From assembly GCA_016647705.1 (NCBI GenBank), contig JAENRU010000483.1:682001-746000 (forward strand): a stretch of 64,000 nucleotides of DNA, written 5' to 3'. The notes below the pieces were generated by a model. That model was not told the DNA's origin, searched no databases, and saw nothing but the letters and a program-made list of their open reading frames with translations. The stretch comes from Eucommia ulmoides (Eukaryota > Streptophyta > Magnoliopsida > Garryales > Eucommiaceae). Position 1 is the stretch's first letter, and every line of letters starts with the position of its first letter. The position numbers and the translations under genes were made by a program. Below are positions 10,923 to 22,299 of the stretch, in pieces.

Positions 10923-11838
10923 GCACCTCAGATGAATTAGAATTCCAATGTTAAGCAGTCTTGGAGAGATCGAGTACCTGGGGACCTCCACAAAGGACTT
11001 TTCGAGTTTTTCTCAGCGTGCCCCCTCTGGCGTGAAAATCAGCATACGGGGGAAAACGTTCGTAATATAATTCCCTGAAAGGAGAGAAGAGAGTAGTGAG
11101 CTTAGTTTTTTTTTCTTCTTACCTTTGGGCAATTGTATGCCCCTCCTATTTATAGGCAAGTATAGATCATTCTTAGGGGTAAATGCCTCCTTAAAAATGG
11201 TACCACGGTGGCCACCTAATTTATAGCTAATGAGAATATGCCAAGAGACCTTTTCCTTGGCCACATTTGGTGGATATTTGTCCCTTAGGAAGGGGATCGT
11301 CATGATGAGCTTGGCCATTTTGGGGGTTTGTGGGATAATTTTAGGAGATATTTTGTGGGGTCCAAGAGATGGAAAGCTGCAATGGGTTAGGAGAGAACGG
11401 AGGAGGGCATTGCCCTGTTGCGGCCAGGGACGCAATGGGAGCGATGACCCTTCCCGGGCGAAGGGAGAAAGAAAAGAGGACGTTGCTCCGGTAGAGAACA
11501 CTGAAATGGGGAATAATTGCCCATCCTGGTGGTTGCTTGGGACCCTCCCCGGGAAGATTTTAGTCATTTGGGGCTTCGAGCCTGATTAAGGAGGTTCATC
11601 TTCTTGGCGTATTTCTTATACTTAGCGCCTTAGGCTTCAGATCCGTAGGAAGTTGAGCACATACAGTGGTTCTTGTTTAGGTGTATCAGACTGACCATTT
11701 TTACACTTATCTGCGTCAAAAGTTTATCGAGCTCGGAGCTCAAACTTCCTAGTGCATTAGTTCTACATCAGCAAGAAAATTAGACGTATCATCTGCCTAG
11801 ACCATATTGGGTGTGTTTACTAGATCTTGACACCAACA
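10923..11838 (+). mobile_element. Tat-type 5' LTR (left end unresolved)
   Basis: The region ends ...cttgacaccaacA directly before the primer-binding site, as expected of an LTR 3' end. A cctatttatagg block lies at 11145-11156. The left border against LTR-C is unclear and no TG start can be fixed, so it may be truncated. Long open frames here on both strands (up to 184 codons) carry no recognisable protein motif and I treat them as chance. Confidence 0.5.
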
Positions 11839-11841
11839 GTT

Positions 11842-11859
11842 TGGCGTTATATATGGGAA
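11842..11859 (+). promoter_or_regulatory. Primer-binding site of the Tat-type element
   Basis: TGGCGTTATATATGGGAA follows the LTR end after three bases. It resembles the TGGCGCCGTCTGTGGGAA site I know from Tat/Ogre-type elements (tRNA-Arg primer), with several changes in the middle that would weaken priming. Confidence 0.55.
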
Positions 11860-11896
11860 TGCACAAGAAGCCTTCCCTAATCATTAGCTCCCTAAA

Positions 11897-13290
11897 TGGC
11901 TAAGACTTGATAAACACAAAGTCTGGTCAGATCATCGGAAGAATAAATCAAACACCCGCCATGGACAAGAACCTTACACTTTGGCCCTCCAGCGCTATGT
12001 TGATGGCTCCCAGGCCAGATACTTGGGTCCAAACCGTCGAGAACAACCCGCCATCCACTGGCCTTATGGGTCCGCCCACTGGCCAAACATGCCCATCCAC
12101 CTTACTCTTTGGATCATTTGATAGGCAGACCTCAAGAGCAATCGAGGCCTCCCACATTAATAACCTGGAGTGCCAGCTCAGCAAGTTCCAAAACTACTTT
12201 CAGGTTCTCTTCGCCTGCCACTTGCCGCCCCCCAGAGGGCGTACCCAGGATCTAAAAACCATGTGTACGACTCCAAAAGACACGCTCCAAGGGCCCATTC
12301 CTGCCCCTATAACTACAGGCAGATGGAGGTTGGTTTGGCACCTCCTGTCGCTTTGGGTTCATCTTCTCCATGACATAAGATAGAAAACTGTATAGAGTCT
12401 CTACTGGATAGAACTTAGAGTCACGTCACCTGATTAGAGAACAAGGCACGACATGTTCGGTAAGTGGACTCTTATTCAGTGCTTAGGTAGTATGTTGCCC
12501 GAGCTACCGTGAACCAGGTCTGAGTATCCCTTAGGGACAAAGTGGTGGTGAAAAGGTGTCTCATCGACGTGGAATCCACCTTGTACCAAATACATGGATT
12601 GAGGGGCCCAGCTAGGCTCTTTTCCGAGGTGAGATCCCCATTTCGAGACGAGATCGTGGACGAGCTGCTGCCTGCATGATTTATCCACCCCCAGATATTC
12701 CTTTATAATAAGGACCACAGATCTGGCAAACCATCTGTCCATCTTCAAGTCATAAATGGATTTGCATGCAGCCTTAGTTTCTATGAGGTGCAAAATCTTT
12801 CCCCTTACACTCATCGGGGCTAGAAGGGTATAGTTCAGAAATTTGGCCCAGACGTTTATATCCACCTTCTCTGAGATCGAGCAACTTTTTCTCTCCTAGT
12901 TTGGGCACTCACGACGTAGGTAAAAAACCATGGCCCATATCCTCGCCCTCTAGTAGCTGCCCGATGAGCCCTTGAGTAACTAAATTAGAGCAGTTCAACT
13001 GTGAGGCCATCGACTGTGACGAGCTCTCCGATGTCTTCATGATGAATGCTTTCATTGATAGACTTAAGCATCAAATGTTATCTTCTGACCTCTGTTTCGA
13101 CCCTACAGAGAATCTTGATACTACATTCAAAAGGGGCACAGGGTTCCACAACGTTGACCTCAAGGAAGTCGCCAGAAAGGATCAGAAGGGGTCCCAAAAA
13201 AAATAAAAAGAAAAAAGAGAAGAAGAAAAAGCAAATGAATGTCCAAGAAAAGCACAAGGAGCCAAGCAGCTACAGGCAGAAGGAAGATTA
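11897..13290 (+). pseudogene. Tat-type gag
   Basis: The region reads in scattered frames as a Gypsy capsid protein: SPFRDEIVDELLPA near 12634-12675, a degraded core, then VFMMNAFIDRLKHQML near 13034-13082 and a lysine-rich tail near 13190-13240. The N-terminal part (11897-12380) is only weakly recognisable. Stops and frameshifts are frequent. Gag would form the virus-like particle; this copy cannot. Confidence 0.55.
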
Positions 13291-13430
13291 GTCCTGCTAC
13301 CTGGGGCTGGGAGGATATTTCCACCCCTAGGGCATCATCAATTGGGCTTCATGCCACTTATGACTTTGGTCGCTACCATCTATACGGAGAGCTCTAGAAG
13401 GGAATTATTTCCTCCTCCATGGGAACCGAG

Positions 13431-14290
13431 AAGTAAGTCAATGGGAGATCATTAAACAAGTATTGTGCATTCCACCAGGACAATGGTCACTCCACAGAAG
13501 ATTGTTTGTTGTTGAGGTAAAAGATAAAAGCTCTCATCAAAAGGGATTACCTCAGCTACTACGTCTAGAGAGATGGCCGATTACTAAGATATGAAGAAGA
13601 TGACTCCATGAAGATCACAGGGGTCAGAAGCGAAGAGGAAACCGCAGTCGACCCTCGCCCCAAGTAGAAAGGACGAGAGATTAGGATAAATAGATGGTTG
13701 ATGGAGAGATCAATGTCATCCACGACAGACTTAGTCTGGGATAAGAGATGATTTGTTCTAAAAAGAGGTATGAGCACAAAGCCAAGAGGAAGGTAGATGA
13801 CGACATATTCGAGGTGATCACAATCGATGCTACTACACACAATATTATTTCTTTCAGTGAGGTTGATCTCAAGAGAGTGTACGTCCCCTATGTCGATGCC
13901 CTCGTCATTGTTACCCTCATTGACCATTACAAGATTTGAAGGATCCTGGTCAATGGAGGAAGCTCTGCCAACATCATTTTCTGGTACGTATTTCAGAAGA
14001 TAAAATTAGATCCCAGCGCCATGAAGCCCTCTAAGGCCCCCCCAGGTCAATTTTGGGAGGGGGATGTGGTTAACGCGTTAGGATGGGTTTCCTTGCCTAT
14101 CATAGTGGGAACCCATACCAAAACTTCAACAGTCTGGATAAAGTTTTTAATCGTGGGCAAACCTTTCCCCTACACCACAATCATGGGGTGACCCACGGTG
14201 GCTGCCCTCAAGGCAATGTGCTCCTCTTACCACCAGTCTATTCCATTTAGGAGTTGTGCTCAGAGAGCACTCGAGAAGAGAAAAAAACAA
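13431..14290 (+). pseudogene. Tat-type gag end and protease
   Basis: KYCAFHQDNGHSTEDC (about 13459-13506) matches the capsid-to-protease linker with a degenerate zinc-knuckle-like motif. The protease follows: ILVNGGSSANIIF (13940-13980), where the catalytic Asp-Gly-Gly/Ser-Ser motif reads Asn-Gly-Gly-Ser-Ser, and FLIVGKPFPYTTIMG (about 14146-14190) with a TGA in place of the next Arg/Trp codon. The Asp-to-Asn change alone would inactivate it. LTR-D is inserted just after CSSYHQSIPFRS. Confidence 0.6.
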
Positions 14291-14294
14291 TAAT

Positions 14295-15605
14295 TGATAG
14301 AGCTAGAGTGATATGTGAAATTTACCTATCTATTTCCAAGCTAATTTTGGTAGTTTTCGAGTGTTGTTGTGCGTTTTAATATATTTTTATTTGTTTTTAG
14401 GTACATTAGGTGTTTGGGACAAAAAGGGATAAAAACGAGCTAAAATAGAGCAAATTGGTTGGACGTCGATGGAAGAGCAGTGGAAAAAGTAAGCAAAAAA
14501 GGTCATCCTGCAACTGCAGCCTACCGTTGTAACGGTCAAATAGTAGGATCAAGCAGAAATATTCTACTTGACAACCGCTGTAGCAATCAATAGAACAAGA
14601 CCCTACTCACTTCCTACACTACAGCGGTCATCCAGCAAAATGCCTATTAACTTCCTACCGCTGCAGCGGTCCGATAACAGATATTTTAGATATTTGGGTA
14701 TATTTTCTAGGATATTTTGGATCCTCTTATATCTCCTTCTCTCCCAACATACTTAGGACGTTTTTGGGAGGGTTTTGAGAGATCCAAACCCTATCAACCA
14801 AGGGAAGATCACAAAGCAAAGAAGAGAAAACATTTTTGGAGTAGTTTTAGCATCGGTTCTTTGGATAATGGCTAGTCTTATTGTTTCTCTCTTTATTTCT
14901 TAGCTTTGGTTGATAGTTTTGTATGTTTAGCTTGTATATTGCTGTATATGTGGTTATGACCATGAGAAACTAAACATATATTGTCTAGGGAGCGATTTGT
15001 TTATGAAAACATTTTTTATTTGATCTTTGTTTCGTTATCGATTGTTCATGTTTATCTGATTGTGTTTACTGTTTTATTACAATCATTATATGCTTGTTAT
15101 GGTATTGTGGTTGGTTTGAGAATACGGGGTTTAACACTAGGGAGAGTTAATCTTGGATTTGGATTAAGGTTTAAATACAACACACGATCTAATGACCCAG
15201 GAGGGTATTAGAAAATATGTAATCTGTGACGTTGGGGCGAGACTTATGTGACCAAGTGTCATATAGACGGCTGAGGGAAAATTCTGCATTGACGTGATGT
15301 CACATATTAATTCACTTTACACTCGGGAGAAGTAGTGAGTGAGATTTCGATACCGATATTGTCGAATAGGATGAATACCATTAATGTAAACTAGATTAAA
15401 TCGAACGCGTTTAAATAAACAAAGTTAATCCCTAGATAATTTACTCCCTTAAACGTTAATATTAGTATATTAGTTTAATTAATCTAGTTTAGTATATTTT
15501 ATTAACAAAAACTATAATTTAAGTCGCCTTGATACTCTTCCCATTATGCTAAAACTTGACCCGTACGCTTGCAGTGAAAGTAGTGACGTAATAATCCCGC
15601 TACCA
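14295..15605 (+). mobile_element. LTR-D, solo Athila-type LTR inside the Tat-type element
   Basis: Begins TGATAGAGCTAGAGTGATAT and ends CCCGCTACCA. It carries palindrome array 5 and a single copy of the block duplicated in A and B. It lies between protease and RT of the Tat-type element with no internal Athila sequence, so it is a solo LTR left by recombination between two LTRs. The 5 bases on either side (ataat and cagag) do not match, so the target duplication is lost or the ends have been altered. Confidence 0.75.
14512..14672. repeat. GC-rich palindrome array 5 (LTR-D)
   Basis: Decayed copies: ctgcagcctaccgttgtaacggtca (split over 14514-14538), acaaccgctgtagcaatca, ctacactacagcggtca and cctaccgctgcagcggtcc (14654-14672). 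The core has drifted from CGCGG to CTGCAG or TGTAA. Confidence 0.65.
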
Positions 15606-16718
15606 CAGAGCCCGTTAACTCAAAGCTCTTGGCTCAGGCTGGGGGGCCGGGGCCGGTACCCATCGACGTCCTCCTAGAAAAGGAAGTTAGTCCCTAACCA
15701 CATGAAGAGCTGATAGAGGTTTCTATTCACCCCACGATAAAGGAGAGGACAGTGAAGAAAGGGGTGAGACTTGGTCCAGAGCAGTGGGCCGAGCTCACTG
15801 ACCTCTTTCGAAAAAATTATAATGTCTTCGCATGATCGCACAATGAGTTATCAGGAATCAACCCAAGTATAGCAATGCACCACTTACACGCTTACCCACA
15901 CCACCCGCCCGTAAGGTAGAAGAGAAGAAAGTTCCACCCTGAACGACAGAAGAGAATCAAAGAAAAAATGGACAAGTTGATACAATCAGACATGGTGGAG
16001 GAAGTCAAGTTCCCGGACTGACTCTCAAATGTGGTCTTCTCCCCCAAGGCCAGCAATAGGTGGCGCTTGTGCGTAGACTTCAAGGACCTGAAAAAGGCGT
16101 TCCTGAATGACTTCTTTCCCCTCCCGAGGATTAACATAGTTATCAACGCCACAGTGGCATATGAGCTCCTAAGCTTCCTAGATGCGTATGCCGGGTACAA
16201 CCAGATACCCATGTTCTCCCTCCCTCCTGATAAGAGCATGACATATTTTATCACGGACATGAAGATTTATTGCTACTAAGTCATGTCGTTTAGCCTACGC
16301 AGCGATGGGGTTACCTATTAGCGCCTAGTAAACAAAATGTTTATGGAGGGAATCAGACATACAATGGAGGTTTACATCGAGCACATGCCGGTTAATAGCT
16401 CTAGGGCTCCTAACCACAACAAATGTCTCTAGAACTGCTTCGACAAGCTCAAGGCTCGCCGCATGAAAGTCAACCCCAACAAGTGCATCTTTGGAGTCTT
16501 TGCAGGGAAGTTCCTCGGATAAATGGTCTCCCGGCGCGAATCGATGCGAACCCTAACCAAATAAAAGTTGTGTTGGGGATATCCTCTCCTCGAAATAAAA
16601 TGGAGGTGCAAATGCTAACTGAGAGACTCACTACATTGAATCGGTTTATCTCACGCACCTTAGAAAAATGTCTCCCATTTTTCAAGGTGTTGAGGGGAAG
16701 TAGAAACTTTGTTAACAC
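15606..16718 (+). pseudogene. Tat-type reverse transcriptase
   Basis: Frame 2 resumes after LTR-D and reads into the RT N-terminal lead (AELTDLFRKNYNVFA...), then NRWRLCVDFKDLKKAF (16054-16100), FPLPRINIVI, LSFLDAYAGYNQIPM (about 16170-16214; catalytic Asp retained) and, after a TAA at 16279, a region where the YVDDM box reads YIEHM (about 16375-16390), so both catalytic aspartates of the box are lost. The following MKVNPNKCIFGV helps confirm the family. RT copies the element RNA into DNA; this one is inactive. Confidence 0.75.
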
Positions 16719-17993
16719 ATTTTCACCAAAAATCGTTTTAAAATATTTTTATGCGATTTAAAGTTCAGAAAACGATTTCGTCAAGATCTTATCAACCAAG
16801 CAAATATAAAAAAATAAATATGCACAAAAGACGAATAGCTTGGAAAGATCTCACTCGAATAACATCGAAGAATAATAGATTGAAATGCTAGACATCTTAA
16901 ATCGGTGATACTTACACCATCAGCGCTTTAACTTAAGAACTTCTTGATCTCACAATTTTATCTCTCAAAATAATATCAGAATGATGATTCTTAGAAAAAC
17001 TTAGGAACTAAATAGTTCTTGAGATTATCACATTTTTATGTGAAATCCGCAGGACTATATATATGGGATTAGAACAAACTCTCTAATGGTTAGTTCACAT
17101 ATTTCATGACAAATAATTACTCCAATAGACCCCTTATATCATAAAGACTCAATCCTGGTATAATTTACTTAATTATATCTTTGAAAATATCCAATTTAGT
17201 CCCTCAAACGTTTACTCAAACTCAATTAGATAAGATAGAAAGAATTTCATGAACCAAATTGAGAAATATCCAAAATACTTGAACCATATCTATAGGGGTA
17301 TTAAAATATAAATTAAATAACTCAAAATATATCAGATTCCTAAGATATCTCGCACATCTTAACCATAAAATGGCTACATTTTGGATCAAAACCATTAAAA
17401 TCTCAAATCCTTAAACTGACCATCGGTTGACCGACCAGTACTCATTGGTCGAACGCCCAATTCAGAACGTAGTCCAAGCCAAAATTTCTTCGCCCATTGG
17501 TCGACCGTCAATCCATCTCCTGTCGACCATATGATTCAAAGAGTTTCACAAGTCGACTTACTTGTCCACTGGAAGATCTAGAAAGTTCATCTTTTAACCA
17601 CAGGTCAACTTACCTGTCGACCGATCTATTAAGAGACTTTATAATTTAAGCTTAGGTCAACCTCTCTGTCAACCAAGAGATTCAGAGAGTTCATTTAATT
17701 TTCATAGGTCGACTTATCTGTTGACCGACCATGCTGGAACATTTCTCCTTAATTATTTTTCGACTAAATTTCTTCAACTTATCTGTTGACCTGAGTTGTT
17801 TTCCCTAGGTTCTTCAAATACTTCGATCTCTTAACGTCCATCATCTTTGCCATTGTCTTTCGTATCCATTTTGTATTTTTCTCAACATCTCCATGATAAT
17901 CTTATCACTGGAACTAATAAACTGAAACACTCGATAAAACCGTTAGTTCCACAAACAATATCAATCTTTAATTGTCCATCAAAATCTTAGAAT
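16719..17993. repeat. Unclassified repeat rich in GTCGAC-type motifs, possible LTR
   Basis: No coding content. Between 17416 and 17800 the motif GGTCGACC/GTTGACC occurs about a dozen times (for example gttgaccgacc, ttggtcgaccg, cctgtcgaccg, ctgttgaccgacc) at roughly 50-60-bp spacing with recurring 'agagttcat' and 'acttacctg' blocks. The AT-rich ends and the position truncating the Tat-type element suggest an LTR of another family, but I find no TG/CA termini with target duplication and no primer site. Confidence 0.4.
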
Positions 17994-18310
17994 CCCACAA
18001 GCACAATATGTGACAAGCAAACATTTGGACCAACATGCATGATAATTACATGCTTTTGTACTCCTAGTTTAGTATAAATTCAAAAATATTTAATTAAAAA
18101 AACTCTCCTTCCATTTTTTGAAAATTATACTTTACCCTTTCCTCGTTCCAGAAATTAGCAATAATTATTGATTGAAAGGAAAAAAAAAATCTATATATTA
18201 TGTTTTTATATAAAATTTAAAATTTAACCTCTTACATATTTATTTAACACTAAAGATATTTTAGTTTTATTTTTTTAAATAGTAAGGGATCTTTGTATTA
18301 CTTTTTTTTT
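17994..18310 (-). repeat. Partial copy of the 595-bp repeat
   Basis: From cccacaagcacaatatgtgacaagc onward this is the reverse complement of part of the tandem unit at 36718-39172; the block ttggaccaacatgcatgat is shared, as is the sequence around the ttagcaataattattgattg segment. It is a single, diverged, isolated copy 18 kb away and inverted. Confidence 0.6.
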
Positions 18311-18485
18311 TTTTAAATATTGCCTAATTTTTAATATTACTTTTTGGTGTTTTTTCTATATTTGTTTTAATGTAATTTATTTTTTCAATTGTGAATATTT
18401 TAGACATATAAACTTAATTAAAAAAAAAACATTTAAAAAAAAACTTAAAATCTTCATTGTAGTGATAAATTTATCTTTCAAATTA

Positions 18486-18640
18486 AAACAAGGGGTTAAT
18501 AGCACTTTACCCCCCTTGTGGTTTAAACGTCGCTATTTACACCCATGTGGTTTTGGACCTAAGTGAAAATTTAGTCCTTTCTGTCAAACTTAACAGATGT
18601 GCAGCTCACGCTCCTGTTATGAGGATGGACATATTTTTTG
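18486..18640 (+). mobile_element. Mutator-like element terminus (left end)
   Basis: Starts at about 18490 with GGGTTAATAGCACTTTACCC and continues with the ccttgtggtttaaacg/ccatgtggttttgg blocks. The same terminal wording (GGGTTAATNNCACTTTACCC) occurs in the two complete MITEs at 53571 and 54345 and in isolated ends at 20249 and 31350. No inverted right end was found for this copy. Confidence 0.5.
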
Positions 18641-19075
18641 TGTTTTTTTCCTCCAAACTACTGATTTCTTGTTTCCCATATTACCCTCTCTATTTCTATA
18701 TATAATCTCTATATTTCTCACATGTTTTTTACACTAAACCAAACCTTCTCAGAAATTACAAAAAACAGAAATCCTACTTATTCTATCAATACCTTCGTAA
18801 ACCAAACTAAAAACACAAATACATACACATATATATTATATATAGATTTATTGTTTTTCATGACTCTGCTTTTATGTTAAAAAAGAGAACTCTTGTCTCT
18901 CCTCATTTGCAAGTGCAAAGGTTACAGGTGTTGGATTTAAAATTGGCAGGGATCAATCGATCTGGAGGATCGAGACAATCTCAACAAAAATTTATGTTTT
19001 GTTCCTAAAATATAAACAAATTTTGGAACGAAAAATTATATTTGTATTCGCAGAACATAAAAATATAATGTTTAT

Positions 19076-19867
19076 TCTCCCTCTTCTCCTTTGTGTTCAA
19101 CATCGTGTTTATCAGCTCCGGCAACCCAATCCAAAACAGACGGACAGATATGATCGAAACAGACCTTGAATCGGGCTCGTCTTTTGCAATTCAGTTGTAA
19201 CGGGAAGCATCAACAACACTGAATCCCTCAATGAACGCTATTGTAAACCGTAATCAAGCGAATCAGTAACGTGTAGCATATGCCATAGTCCCGAACCCAT
19301 GATCAAAACATCTTGGTATGCTCTTTTTCGCCTGTAATCAATCATCAAATTTGTTAAATCCTTCACGTATGTTGCCCAGATGAAATCGAGTTTTATCCCA
19401 ATCTGATCGGTGACAAATTGATAATCACTGTGCCACTTGAACAAATCCGCTTGGGACGATTCCATTGCTTTGGATCCCAAAACCAGATTCAACAGCGAAA
19501 CGACAACCAAACGAGCCAGTGAGTCTCCGGCGACGACGACCCATGATCCATTGAGCAGATCTGCGGCGTTGAAATGGTCTAATTTCTCGAACCCACACGC
19601 TGTTAGGGGTTCGGATTTGACCCAACTCCAAGACCTATCGTAATTTGACAACGAATGGGAAACTTCGCGACTGGTGTTCAATGTCACATCCAATTCGACT
19701 TTACAGAGCAACGAAATGCAGGAATCGCGACTCTCCATAACTACAATAGGGTCTGAGGAGGAGGAGGAGGAGACGAAATTAGAGATGGAGGGGAAGTAAG
19801 GAGTCAAATGAATGCAATTCGCAAGGGTGATGAAGAGATGGGCCCGATTCATGAAATTCCTAACCAT
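19076..19867 (-). pseudogene. SGNH-hydrolase-like gene fragment
   Basis: A 209-codon frame on the minus strand (start 19867, stop 19238) has an N-terminal hydrophobic segment (AHLFITLANCIHLTPYF, a possible signal anchor), then GSWVVVAGDSLARLVVVSLL with a GDS motif and DVLIMGSGLWHMLH. This wording fits uncharacterised plant SGNH/PC-esterase-like membrane proteins. Past the stop the family continues in another frame (RLFWIGLPELINTMLNTKE, about 19083-19140), so a frameshift near 19240 and loss of the C-terminal half make it a pseudogene. It carries its GA/CT-rich 5' untranslated region (19868-20240) and lies between two Mutator-like ends, as a captured fragment might. A conserved GDS triad partner was not identified. 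Confidence 0.55.
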
Positions 19868-20270
19868 TCAAAGACAAATCAAATGAAGGAGGGAACAATC
19901 AATCACCGCCGCCACCCATCTGAGTTGATTGTAGAGTATGGGGAGTTCGAATCAGGAAGGAGAGGCGGAGATCCGAACAGAGATGAGAGAAAATGAGCTG
20001 ATTTCGCAAAATCGACCTAAGATTTGGAGGCGACGAACGATGGATGTGAAGATGCAGCAAACAATCACCATCGCCGCCTCCCTCACGTTTTTTAGAGAGA
20101 GAGAGGCTCTCTATGTTTTTAGACAGAGAGTCCACCTCCCTCCATGGGATTTGTCCACCGTCGAGAGCGAGAGCGTTTTAGAGAGAAGAGCTCAAGTTAG
20201 AGAGAGAGGCTCTCAGTTAGAGAGAGCGCTCCATCATAGACATTTGGGTTAATTGCACTTTACACTCTAA
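19868..20270. other. GA-rich leader of the SGNH-like fragment and a Mutator-like end
   Basis: 19868-20240 is rich in GAGAGA runs on the plus strand and has no convincing protein; read on the minus strand it looks like a CT-rich 5' untranslated leader. At 20248-20265 stands GGGTTAATTGCACTTTAC, again a left-type Mutator-like end, in the same orientation as the one at 18490. The two therefore do not form an inverted pair. Confidence 0.4.
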
Positions 20271-20549
20271 AAAAGTTAATAATTACATAATGGTAAAATT
20301 GACATTTTCAAAATTATGTTGACGAAGTAACCTTTGCAGTTAAGCCTAACATATATAAATATAAATGCATCCATTAGGAATGCAAAACGTTAATAACGAA
20401 AATTAACATATAAAGAAATGAATGAGATGATAATTATTATCAAAACATTAATTGACAATAAAATATATTAGGAACTCTCCACTTTAATGCATTTAAATTC
20501 ACTAAACAAAAAATTAAAAAGAGAGGAAATTATATAACGCAAAAAAGAA

Positions 20550-20617
<68 letters not shown>
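20550..20617. repeat. (AAT)n microsatellite
   Basis: About 22 uninterrupted AAT units. Confidence 0.95.
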
Positions 20618-20618
<1 letters not shown>

Positions 20619-21170
20619 GAGCTCTCGTTAATTTAGAATAAGTGCTTCTGGTTTTAGTTATTGTACAAGTTTTAAACCCCGTATGTCAAGAATTATAATT
20701 TTGGTCAAAATCGATTTTTATTTTCAATTTTTTTATATAATGCATTTTCAATTGTATTCTTTTATTAGTTTTTTGATCAAATTATGGTTGTTACATTTTC
20801 TTTGAGTATTCAAAGAGTAATTGGTGCGGAATTTTAATTTTAAATTGTTCTGAGAATTAAATATTGTTGATCTAAAAAATATATACATTTCCATTTCTAT
20901 TTTTATTACTTTTGGAATCAAATAAATTTAAAAATATTCGAAGAAGGACTATATTTTTTTTATGAAATTTAGTTATTGGTTGCATAAACTATTTGATTTA
21001 GTTATATTTTTAGAATTATTTTGAAAAGTTTTCGTGCACGATTTTATTTAGTAATAATTTTATTCAGATTAAAAAATAGTGGACTTGTAGATTTTTTTAT
21101 TGATATTTTCAATTTTTTATTGTTTTTATCAATTTTCAACTCATTTTGTATACAAAATTGGTTGCATTAA
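20618..21170. other. AT-rich intergenic sequence
   Basis: I see no gene, terminus or clear repeat here, only very AT-rich DNA. Confidence 0.5.
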
Positions 21171-21784
21171 AACGAAAATTACTTTTTTTTTTCATTATTT
21201 CTACCAACCCTTATATGAGAAATAAAGAATATAAAAAATTATTTTTTTTACTATAATTAAAAAATTTAGCATAGTTTTTTGTTTTTTATTTAAATTTTTT
21301 TTATTCAAAAGGAAAATCTCACTGTTTTAAATGTAAAAAAATATTTACAATTTATTGAACCTACTATATTAATAATAAGTAACAATTAAATTCACTCAAA
21401 TCACTGTATTAATAATAAATTTAATATTTAAAACTTATTTAAATAAAATATTAAAGAGAAAAGAGGTTTGGTGGACTTTATTTTATTTTCAAGTGTTGTC
21501 TTCCAATTTCAATTTCATTACTTCTATCAACAATTACATGAGAAACAAAGAATATATAAAAAAATTATTAAAATTTAAAAGTTTAGAATAGTTTTTTGTT
21601 ATTCATTTAAAAGAAAAATCTACTATATTAATAATAAACATTTACAATTGAACCTATTATATTAATAATAAATAATAATTAAATTCACCCAAATCACTAT
21701 ATTAATGATAAATTATATTTAAAACTTATTCAAATAAACAATTAAAGAAAACAATTAAAGTGAATCAAGAAAAAATGTTTTGTG
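21171..21784. repeat. Local AT-rich repeat, units left of Copia-1
   Basis: Two diverged units with the shared blocks tttcattatttctaccaacc/tttcattacttctatcaaca, atgagaaacaaagaatata and ttaaattcac(t/c)caaatcac. Unit starts are near 21171 and 21474. The second unit is interrupted at its end by Copia-1 and the array resumes at 28958. Unit length is roughly 310-365 bp. Confidence 0.6.
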
Positions 21785-22285
21785 TGTTGGAGTAAAAACA
21801 ATTATATGGGCTTATATATTAAATAAATGTGAATTATAGGCTATCAAATAAAGTTTAGGCCAATTAAAGTGATTAATTTAAGTTTTGGGGCCTTAATTAA
21901 TGTATTATAAAGTGTGGGTATTATTGTGTAGAGACAAGCGTAATTTCTATTTTTATGATAGGTTAAAATAGAAAATACGAATAGGCGCGACTGTTTACAA
22001 ACGGATGTGATTATTTACGAACAAACACGATTGCTTATAAATAGGGGTCATGGTTCTCGGATCACACAACTTTTTCTATTTTTCTGATCCCCATTGTCAG
22101 AGAGAAATTTATACAAAAAATAAGTGTAGATCTGGATGATCATAAAGACTCAGAATCGGATATTTCAACTTTCATATTATGGATTCAGGTACGCTTCCGC
22201 AAATTCAGTATTTTTATTCTTAATGATTTAATATGAATGTTCCTATTTGTGTGATGGTTTTCACATATCGAAATTAAGTTCTACA
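21785..22285 (+). repeat. Copia-1 5' LTR
   Basis: 501 bp, TG...CA. It has a TATA box (TATAAATA, 22036-22043) preceded by three 20-bp units (21986-22045; see the separate entry). It matches the 3' LTR throughout, apart from scattered substitutions and the 20-bp-unit copy number. Confidence 0.95.
21986..22045 (+). promoter_or_regulatory. 20-bp repeats and TATA box, Copia-1 5' LTR
   Basis: Three 20-bp units of the form YGYGACTGTTTACGAACRGR lie directly upstream of, and overlapping, the TATA box: 21986-22005, 22006-22025 and 22026-22045. The third is degenerate and contains TATAAATA. Tandem elements in this position act as enhancers in some plant Copia LTRs such as Tnt1; that role here is inference. 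Confidence 0.7.
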
Positions 22286-22287
22286 TG

Positions 22288-22299
22288 TGGTATCAGAGC
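22288..22299 (+). promoter_or_regulatory. Copia-1 primer-binding site
   Basis: TGGTATCAGAGC, two bases after the 5' LTR. This is the classical site complementary to the 3' end of initiator tRNA-Met used by plant Copia elements. Confidence 0.95.

Larger units (their letters stand above)
10923..16718 (+). mobile_element. Tat-type Ty3/Gypsy element, truncated and interrupted
   Basis: A single element can be followed from an LTR (10923-11838) through a primer-binding site, gag, zinc-knuckle/protease region and RT. It is split by LTR-D (14295-15605) and cut at about 16718, after the RT catalytic region, by unrelated sequence. RNase H, integrase and 3' LTR are absent. Motif wording (SPFRDEIVDELLPA in gag; LSFLDAYAGYNQIPM in RT) fits the Tat/Ogre branch. 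Coding DNA is GC-richer than its surroundings. Confidence 0.7.

Noticed and set aside
11013..11589. Long overlapping open frames on both strands (184 and 119 codons)
   Set aside because: They lie in the Tat-type LTR, are GC-rich and lack any protein motif; chance frames in LTR sequence.
11892..12184. Minus-strand frames opposite the Tat gag
   Set aside because: Shadow frames of the plus-strand gag; no motif.
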